A stretch of DNA of 11,229 nt, from positions 1 to 11,229 of the forward strand of contig JACQHM010000217.1 of NCBI GenBank assembly GCA_016199025.1, written 5' to 3'. The DNA is from Candidatus Methylomirabilota bacterium (lineage in GTDB: Bacteria > Methylomirabilota > Methylomirabilia > Methylomirabilales > JACQHM01). The notes beneath the pieces are model-generated. The model was not told where the DNA came from and did no database searches. It saw nothing but the letters and a program-made list of their open reading frames with translations. The position numbers and the translations under genes were made by a program. Of this stretch, positions 6,528 through 11,229 are shown one piece after another (position 1 is the first letter of the stretch; every line of letters starts with the position of its first letter).

Positions 6528-6556
6528 TTGACAGCATGTTTGCATGGTAGTATTCT
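6528..6556 (+). promoter_or_regulatory. vapBC promoter with embedded operator-like palindrome
   Basis: TTGACA (6528-6533) and TATTCT (6551-6556) are 17 bp apart, a strong sigma70-like promoter. Within the spacer, CATG (6535-6538) and CATG (6543-6546), four bases apart, form an inverted repeat (CATG is self-complementary), positioned so that a bound VapB dimer would block polymerase. An ATG at 6544 lies inside this promoter and so cannot be the vapB start. Confidence 0.7.
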
Positions 6557-6576
6557 GCCGGGAAGGAGGGGGGCGG

Positions 6577-6816
6577 ATGCGACGGACACAAGTCCAATTG
6601 GATGAAGCCACCTATAAGCGGATCAGGGCGCTGGCCTATGAGTCAGGTCACTCGATGGCAGCCGTCATCCGGGATCTCCTGCAACAGGCCCTGTCGGCTC
6701 CCCGAGGGGTCCGGGCTAGAAAGGGCCGACGGTTCTCTTTCGTTGGGGTCGGTCGATCCGGCCAGCGTACCATCTCTGTCGAACATGATCGGGCTCTGGC
6801 CGAGGACTTCTCGTGA
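6577..6816 (+). CDS. vapB: VapB-type ribbon-helix-helix antitoxin
   Basis: A 79-residue antitoxin. The N-terminal strand MRRTQVQLDEATYKRI and the helices ALAYESGHSMAAVIRDLLQ form a ribbon-helix-helix DNA-binding domain. The tail RRFSFVGVGRSG followed by ALAEDF is the segment that occupies the VapC active site in this antitoxin group. The ATG at 6577 follows the ribosome site AAGGAGGGG and the promoter at 6528-6556; an in-frame ATG at 6544 is inside the promoter and is rejected. The stop overlaps the toxin start (GTGA), so translation is coupled. Expected to neutralise VapC and repress its own operon. Confidence 0.88.
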   Translation: MRRTQVQLDEATYKRIRALAYESGHSMAAVIRDLLQQALSAPRGVRARKGRRFSFVGVGRSGQRTISVEHDRALAEDFS

Positions 6817-7214
6817 TCTTTGCTGACACCTCCTGGTTTTATGCCCTCGCCGACCGAGACGACATCAACCATCGTGAGGCGGTCCGGTTGATGGACCAAG
6901 CCCTTACGCAAGGGGAAACGTTTCTCACCCACAACTATATCCTGGTGGAAACTTCTGCCTTGCTCCATCGGCGCCTGGGTCTGCCTGCGGCAAAGCGGTT
7001 CCTGGCCGATGCCGAGGCCATGACGATCCACTGGGTCACAAAGGACGAACACCGGCAGGCGGCTGACCAGTTCCGCCGGAGGACGACGGGTCGTCTGAGC
7101 CTGGTGGACGTGGTCAGCTTCCTCGTCATGCGGCATTACGGCCTCGGCATCTATCTCGGCTTCGATGAAGACTTTAATCAGGAAGGCTTCCGTTGCTATG
7201 TCCTTCCCACGTAA
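6813..7214 (+). CDS. vapC: VapC-type PIN-domain ribonuclease toxin
   Basis: A 133-residue PIN domain starting at GTG (6813-6815), overlapping the antitoxin stop by four bases. Metal-binding acidic residues are in the right places: D5 (IFADTSWF), E46 (ILVETSALL), D99 (SLVDVVSF) and D118 with D120 (GFDEDF). VapC toxins cleave specific tRNA or rRNA sites with Mg2+ or Mn2+ when free of antitoxin. All four catalytic positions are intact and the length is typical, so it is probably active. The RNA target cannot be told from the sequence. The gene pair sits between metabolic and unknown genes and may serve as a stabilisation module. Confidence 0.9.
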   Translation: MIFADTSWFYALADRDDINHREAVRLMDQALTQGETFLTHNYILVETSALLHRRLGLPAAKRFLADAEAMTIHWVTKDEHRQAADQFRRRTTGRLSLVDVVSFLVMRHYGLGIYLGFDEDFNQEGFRCYVLPT

Positions 7215-7298
7215 CGCTCTTTCCTTCTTTTGACCGATGGACAGGGGATTCGAGGGTCGAGAAAGGCCCTAGGGATTAACCACAAGGGAGGGGGAACG

Positions 7299-8432
7299 AT
7301 GATCACGGTGCCTGCTCACCGGGTCCGGCAGTTCGGGATGGAGTTCTTTCAGGCCTGCTTTCCGGCCGCCGACGTCCGGCGCCTCGTCCGGTTCGAGGTG
7401 TTAAGCTACGAGGGTCAGAAGGTGACGGCAAAGGCGAAACGGAAGCGGGCCTCACGCTCGGGGATCAACTGGGAGGTCCTGGAGCAGAAGATCGGGAGGA
7501 GCGAGGCCGCCTTCCAACGGCCGCTCATCAAGAAGAAGATCGAGGAGCTGATCGCCTATTACCGCGATTGCCAGGAGCAGCAGAACCTGCCGGCGATCCC
7601 GGGGGCCGTCATTATGATCGCCGAACGGCCCCTGACCTTCTCGCCCTCCGGCCCGAACCCCCGCCTGGGGCTCCTCCAGATCCCCGAGGAGCCGGGCATT
7701 CTCCGGGTCTTAGACGGCCAGCACCGCCTGGTCGCCCTGGATGCGGCCTCGGAGGATGGGGAGGTCGCCATCGATGTCCCCGCGGTGATCTTCGATGCCC
7801 TGGACCCCCGCCAGATCATCGAGATGTTCGTCACCATCAATGCCAAGCACACGCGGCTGAACCCCTCCCTCCTGCTCAGCTTGGCCGGCCGCCGTCTGTA
7901 TACGAATCCTGACCAGGCCCTTGCCCACGACGTCATTCGAAAGCTCAACGAGGATGCCAGCTCTCCCTTAGCAGGCCAGATCCGCATCCTAGGCGTGGGG
8001 AAGGGGACGGTCTCGCAGGCGTCCCTGGCCGGAGAGATGGTCCGCCTGTTCGAAATGATCGACCAGTTGGGAGGACGAGCCAGACGTCGGGAGTTCGAGG
8101 AACACGGGCGCCGGTTCTTCCTGAACTACCTGAAGGCTATCGAGCACACCTTCCCCCAGGCCTGGGCGGGGCGGAAGTACAGCATCAAAACGGGGACGGC
8201 CCTTCGGGCGTTCATCCGGGTGGTACCGGATGTCATGGGCGCCGTTCACGACCTCCGACGCGATCCGTATGACCTCTCCGCGCTGAAGCAGGCCCTCGCC
8301 CCCTGGGGGGAGCGGCTCGGCGATCGGCGGTTCGAGACCGAAGGGGAGTGGCGGACGAAGCAGGCCGGCGGCACCCATGGGACGGTCGAGATCCTCACCC
8401 GAGAGCTCCATGACGCCCTCCGCGCCCGATAA
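7299..8432 (+). CDS. DGQHR-domain protein (DndB/DpdB superfamily), orphan
   Basis: This 377-residue protein carries the defining motif LDGQHRL at 138-144 (DGQHR 139-143) and a second family motif FVTINAKHTRLNPSLL from 177. Between the N-terminal strand region (ITVPAHRVRQFG) and the motif lies a charged stretch (KAKRKRASRSG) and a helix-rich segment (LIKKKIEELIAYYRDCQEQQ). DGQHR proteins include DndB, the regulator of DNA phosphorothioation, and DpdB of the 7-deazaguanine DNA modification system, and are related in fold to ParB-like proteins. No dnd, dpd, or restriction partner is in the window, so the exact role is open. The ATG at 7299 has GGGAGGGGG 5 nt upstream; the frame extends to 7230 without another good start. 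A 71-bp gap separates it from the next gene on the same strand. Confidence 0.8.
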   Translation: MITVPAHRVRQFGMEFFQACFPAADVRRLVRFEVLSYEGQKVTAKAKRKRASRSGINWEVLEQKIGRSEAAFQRPLIKKKIEELIAYYRDCQEQQNLPAIPGAVIMIAERPLTFSPSGPNPRLGLLQIPEEPGILRVLDGQHRLVALDAASEDGEVAIDVPAVIFDALDPRQIIEMFVTINAKHTRLNPSLLLSLAGRRLYTNPDQALAHDVIRKLNEDASSPLAGQIRILGVGKGTVSQASLAGEMVRLFEMIDQLGGRARRREFEEHGRRFFLNYLKAIEHTFPQAWAGRKYSIKTGTALRAFIRVVPDVMGAVHDLRRDPYDLSALKQALAPWGERLGDRRFETEGEWRTKQAGGTHGTVEILTRELHDALRAR

Positions 8433-8503
8433 GGGGCCCAGATTGGGACCAGGCTCAGGCTTGTCAAGATCCGGGATCTGCTTTCCATGAGAGGAGGTAA
8501 TCT

Positions 8504-9115
8504 ATGGAGCGTCCGCCCATCAACCCGGGCCGGGTGGACTGGACCGGGGAGAACCCCTGTATCTACCTGAGAGAAGAAGAGAACGGACCCTTTACCTGCC
8601 TGGCCAGCTTCTTCCGCGTGATCGACTCGCCCTACGGTGGAGGCCACGCCCTCCTGCTTCTCGCTGATCCCCAGGGGAAAGGGGGAGTGGGCCTTCCGAA
8701 CGTCTGCCTGACCGATAACCCGCCCTTGGCCAGGTGGCTGAAGGAGGAATTCGCGGCTCATTTCGGGGTCTTCAAAGGGAACCCGGTCCTCCGGGACCTG
8801 CCGATCCGAACGGGTCTGGCCATGCCACCTTCGGGCGATGCGAAGACCTCGTGGACCGAGCGGATGACCACGGAGGGGCTGGAGATCGCCCTGACCTGGT
8901 CCAATCTCCAGGAGCCCTTCCTGGTGCAACTGCCGAAGGAACGCTCAGCAACTGGGGTCCACGAACTCTTCTCCCTCTTTGTGGATGCCCAAGAGGCAGA
9001 GGTGGTGGTGAACGGCGCTCGGGTGAAAGGAAGGGTCTTCCCCCGCGATTTCCAGGGCCGGCAGAGCAGCCATGCCTTCCTGGCGTTCTCCGAGACGTGG
9101 GTCAGGGTCTCGTAG
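8504..9115 (+). CDS. Hypothetical protein, 203 residues, unrecognised
   Basis: I do not recognise this family. The ATG at 8504 has an excellent ribosome site (GAGGAGGTAA, 8491-8500). The protein begins MERPPINPGRVDWTGENPCI, has no signal peptide or membrane segment, is mixed alpha/beta in appearance with beta-rich segments (CIYLREEEN, ALLLLADPQGKGGVG, LVQLPKER, AEVVVNGARVKGRVF), and ends FSETWVRVS. Cysteines are few (19, 32, 68) and do not form a metal-binding pattern. Codon and GC use matches its neighbours, supporting a real gene. It follows the DGQHR gene by 71 bp on the same strand, so the two may be co-expressed; nothing in the sequence assigns a function. Confidence 0.75.
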   Translation: MERPPINPGRVDWTGENPCIYLREEENGPFTCLASFFRVIDSPYGGGHALLLLADPQGKGGVGLPNVCLTDNPPLARWLKEEFAAHFGVFKGNPVLRDLPIRTGLAMPPSGDAKTSWTERMTTEGLEIALTWSNLQEPFLVQLPKERSATGVHELFSLFVDAQEAEVVVNGARVKGRVFPRDFQGRQSSHAFLAFSETWVRVS

Positions 9116-9117
9116 GT

Positions 9118-9145
9118 GTTCAGCTTTCAGCCGTCAGCGTTCAGC
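9118..9145 (+). repeat. Tandem heptamer repeat, four copies
   Basis: GTTCAGC, TTTCAGC, CGTCAGC and GTTCAGC follow one another (9118-9124, 9125-9131, 9132-9138, 9139-9145), all ending TCAGC. The tract lies 2 bp after the stop of the 203-residue gene and 29 bp before the MBL gene. Period-7 intergenic repeats of this kind occur in several bacterial lineages; no function is known from the sequence. Confidence 0.7.
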
Positions 9146-9174
9146 AAACACAAGGAGAAGAGAGGAGGAGAAGA

Positions 9175-10008
9175 ATGATGCGGTGGAGGGTGTCTCTTGC
9201 CAGCATGGGTCTTTTCCTGCTGGGATTCCTGCTGATGGCCGACAAGGGATGGGCCCAGCCGATGCCGTTGTACGAGACGAAACAGGTCGCCCAAGATGTG
9301 TACCTCTTCCGGTACAAAACCCACAACAGCCTGTTCATCGTGACCCCGGAAGGGGTCATCGTGAACGATCCGATCTCGCTGGAGGCGGCACCGATCGCCC
9401 TCCAGGAGATCCGCCGGATCACGAACCAGCCGGTCCGGTTTTTGATCTACAGCCATCACCACTTCGACCACATCACCGGCGGTAGGATCTTTGGCCCGAA
9501 CGTCGAGATCATCGCCCACCAAAACGGCAAAGCCCGCCTGGAGGTCCTGAAGAACCCGAATATCCCCCTCCCGACGATCACCTTCGAGGACCGCTACGTG
9601 CTGCTCCTGGGGGGCCGGAGGATCGAGCTGATCTGGGCGGGGATCAGCCACAGCGACAACCTGATCCTGACGTATCTCCCTGAGGAGCAGCTCCTCTTTG
9701 CCGTGGACCTGGTGGCGAACCGGCGGACCGGCTTCACCCGGATGCCCGATAGCTACTTCCCGGAGCTGTTCCAGGCCTTGGAGCGGATGCGGGAGATCCC
9801 GTTTCAGACCTTGGTCCTCGGGCACGGCGCCCCGGGAGGCCGCGACGTGCTGGAGGCCTACATCGGCTACTGGAAGGACCTGGACACAGAAGTGCAGCGG
9901 CTGATGGCAGAAGGGATGAACACCTTCCCCGAAGGCTTGGAGAGGGTTTTGGAAACTGCGGGAATCTTCAAGAGCCCCCCGAGCTTGCAGGTCCCCTCCA
10001 GTTCGTAG
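9175..10008 (+). CDS. Exported MBL-fold metallo-hydrolase, C-terminus probably altered
   Basis: A 277-residue protein with an N-terminal signal peptide (MMRWRV, hydrophobic core, cleavage likely after GWAQ). The metallo-beta-lactamase fold is complete through its zinc ligands: H94, H96, D98, H99 (SHHHFDH, the HxHxDH motif), H159 (ISHSDN), D178 (FAVDLVANR) and H217 (LGHGAPGG). Members of this secreted subgroup are often found near PQQ dehydrogenases and their cytochromes, though substrates are mostly unknown; a dehydrogenase lies 3.1 kb upstream. Two adjacent ATGs (9175, 9178) follow the purine-rich AGAGGAGGAG. The last 28 residues (from about M248) do not resemble the family, which normally ends in a Trp/Tyr-rich helix with an Asn, and this stretch overlaps the opposite-strand recombinase gene, so the native tail appears replaced. 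Confidence 0.85.
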   Translation: MMRWRVSLASMGLFLLGFLLMADKGWAQPMPLYETKQVAQDVYLFRYKTHNSLFIVTPEGVIVNDPISLEAAPIALQEIRRITNQPVRFLIYSHHHFDHITGGRIFGPNVEIIAHQNGKARLEVLKNPNIPLPTITFEDRYVLLLGGRRIELIWAGISHSDNLILTYLPEEQLLFAVDLVANRRTGFTRMPDSYFPELFQALERMREIPFQTLVLGHGAPGGRDVLEAYIGYWKDLDTEVQRLMAEGMNTFPEGLERVLETAGIFKSPPSLQVPSSS

Positions 10009-11229
10009 AACCGGCGTCCGGCCTCCTCGACAGGACGGAACGTGAAGCGTCCGTCCAGGACCTTCCGCAAGATTTGACGGGCTTTCGGGGTGGAGGCGGC
10101 GAGCGTGTCCCGGATGTGGGCCAGGTCTTCGGCCATGAGGGTCTGGGCCCGCTCCAGTTCCCTGGCGGTCAGGAGGGGCGCCTCCTGCAAGGCTTCGAGC
10201 TCCCGGGTCAGGTCGGCGAGCTGCTGTTCCTTCGTCTTGATCGTCGCCACCACGGCGGAGGGGGCCGCGCCGTTCCCGGCGGCTAGGGCCTCGACGAGGT
10301 TGTGGATTTCCTGCTCCACCTTGCGCCGGCGAGCCTCCAGCGCGCGAAGCAGGTCCGGGGTCTCGGCCAACTGCTGGCGGACCTGCTCGGCGGCCGTTTC
10401 CAGGATCCGGCGGACGCGCTCTGGCTGGAGAATCTCCCGGGCGAGCGTCTCGAGGACCGCTTGGTCCACCGGTTGGATGCGTTGCCGAAGCCCGTTGGCG
10501 CACCCGGTTCGCCCTTTGAGATGGTATTCCACGCAGCCGTAGTAGGCCCGACGCCCGTTGCTGGCAATGATGATGCCGGCCCCGCAGATGCCGCATCGGC
10601 CGAAGCCGGCCAGCAGATATTTGGCGCCCCGCCAGCTCTCGGGCTTGCCCCAGAAGTGTCCGTCCTTCCCTCGGGCGTAGATGGCCCGCTCTTTCGCCAA
10701 CCGCTCCTGGACCTCCTGCCACAGAGGGTCGGGCAGCAGGGCCAGGTGAGGCACCCCGAGGCGGACCCGCGGCTCCTGGGGCACCGTGACGCCCGCGCGG
10801 CCGCCGGCCCGGTCTTCCCGGCGAGTGCGCCCCCACACCAACACGCCGCGGTACAGGTCCCGCGTCAGAAACTTGCGCAACGTCCCGGGCCACCACCCGT
10901 GACCGGCGGGGCTGGGCACGCCCTCTGCGTTCAACCGCTTGGCGATCCGGGGGATGCCTTCCCCGTCAGCGTACAGGTGAAAGACCCGCCGAATCAGGTC
11001 CGCCTCTTCGGGGATGATCTCGTACTCGCAGTGGCCGTTCACCCGCACCGTTCGGTAGCCATAGGGCGGGGCTTGGGTGGCATATCCCTGGCGGGCCTTG
11101 TACAGGGCGGCATCCCGGCACCGGAGGCGGGCCTTGAGGCGCTCCATCTTGTCGCTCCAGATCCTGACGAACCCGACGATTTCCGCATCCGGCGACTCGT
11201 CGAAGGCGTCCTCCGCCTCCTCCAGGTAA
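9867..11229 (-). CDS. Large serine recombinase, C-terminal part (N-terminus beyond right edge)
   Basis: The frame is open from the right edge down to a stop at 9867-9869. It lacks the N-terminal resolvase catalytic domain (with the nucleophilic Ser), which must lie beyond base 11229. Visible parts, in order, are the linker helix leading to APPYGYRTV (about 11072-11050), the recombinase DNA-binding domain (IIPEEADLIRRVFHLYADGE, IAKRLNAEGVPSPAG, LTRDLYRGVLVWG), a zinc-ribbon with FGRCGICGAG and YYGC/TGCANG (about 10600-10490), a coiled coil rich in Glu/Arg/Leu (about 10430-10110), and a terminal strand segment GRFTFRPVEEAGRRFYELEG. These enzymes integrate or excise phages and mobile elements at short att sites. 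The last 34 codons, after GGLL (about 9969), look unlike the family and lie within the MBL gene on the other strand, marking a likely element boundary. Confidence 0.88.
   Translation of the reverse strand, partial: YLEEAEDAFDESPDAEIVGFVRIWSDKMERLKARLRCRDAALYKARQGYATQAPPYGYRTVRVNGHCEYEIIPEEADLIRRVFHLYADGEGIPRIAKRLNAEGVPSPAGHGWWPGTLRKFLTRDLYRGVLVWGRTRREDRAGGRAGVTVPQEPRVRLGVPHLALLPDPLWQEVQERLAKERAIYARGKDGHFWGKPESWRGAKYLLAGFGRCGICGAGIIIASNGRRAYYGCVEYHLKGRTGCANGLRQRIQPVDQAVLETLAREILQPERVRRILETAAEQVRQQLAETPDLLRALEARRRKVEQEIHNLVEALAAGNGAAPSAVVATIKTKEQQLADLTRELEALQEAPLLTARELERAQTLMAEDLAHIRDTLAASTPKARQILRKVLDGRFTFRPVEEAGRRFYELEGTCKLGGLLKIPAVSKTLSKPSGKVFIPSAISRCTSVSRSFQ

Noticed and set aside
9127..10896. 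589-codon minus-strand frame across the MBL gene and recombinase
   Set aside because: Pro/Gly/Arg-rich in the recombinase region and antisense to the MBL gene; the real recombinase is in another minus frame with clear domains.
1..11229. CRISPR array, tRNA or rRNA gene
   Set aside because: I saw no regularly spaced direct repeats of 25-40 bp and no tRNA-like cloverleaf or rRNA signature on either strand, by eye only.

Overview
The window is GC-rich DNA from an uncultured-type bacterium. A secreted PQQ alcohol dehydrogenase with a lanthanide-type Asp-x-Asp motif, a secreted metallo-beta-lactamase-fold hydrolase, VapBC, a DGQHR protein and many transposon relics together resemble Methylomirabilota (NC10) or Rokubacteria contigs. 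That placement is inference from gene style and not proven. Two halves differ sharply.

Positions 1-3140 hold broken or remnant genes, all on the minus strand. They are an ISAs1-type transposase tail running off the left edge, the C-terminal end of a staphylococcal-nuclease-like protein (frameshifted), a single-domain response regulator (frameshifted, phospho-acceptor Asp replaced by Asn), a small Cys-rich ORF, a right-handed beta-helix protein (frameshifted, no visible signal peptide), an orphan ribbon-helix-helix antitoxin that looks intact, and the C-terminal part of an ISKra4/ISLre2-like transposase. This looks like a decayed accessory region, although the three frameshifts are single-base changes and sequencing error cannot be excluded.

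Positions 3350-10008 hold intact genes on the plus strand. A consensus sigma70-like promoter (3352-3380) precedes a DEDDh exonuclease fused to a WYL domain. Only 17 bp later comes the exported PQQ dehydrogenase, then a RidA-family protein. A second consensus promoter (6528-6556) drives a vapBC pair with overlapping stop and start. A DGQHR-domain protein (DndB/DpdB superfamily, but with no dnd or dpd partners in view), an unrecognised 203-residue protein, and an exported MBL-fold hydrolase follow.

From 9867 to the right edge, on the minus strand, lies a large serine recombinase whose N-terminal catalytic domain is outside the window. Its C-terminal coding sequence overlaps the 3' end of the MBL gene, which suggests that a recombinase-bearing element inserted into and re-ended that gene. 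The most unusual items are the exonuclease-WYL fusion co-transcribed with a PQQ dehydrogenase, the orphan DGQHR gene with its unknown neighbour, and the MBL/recombinase junction.
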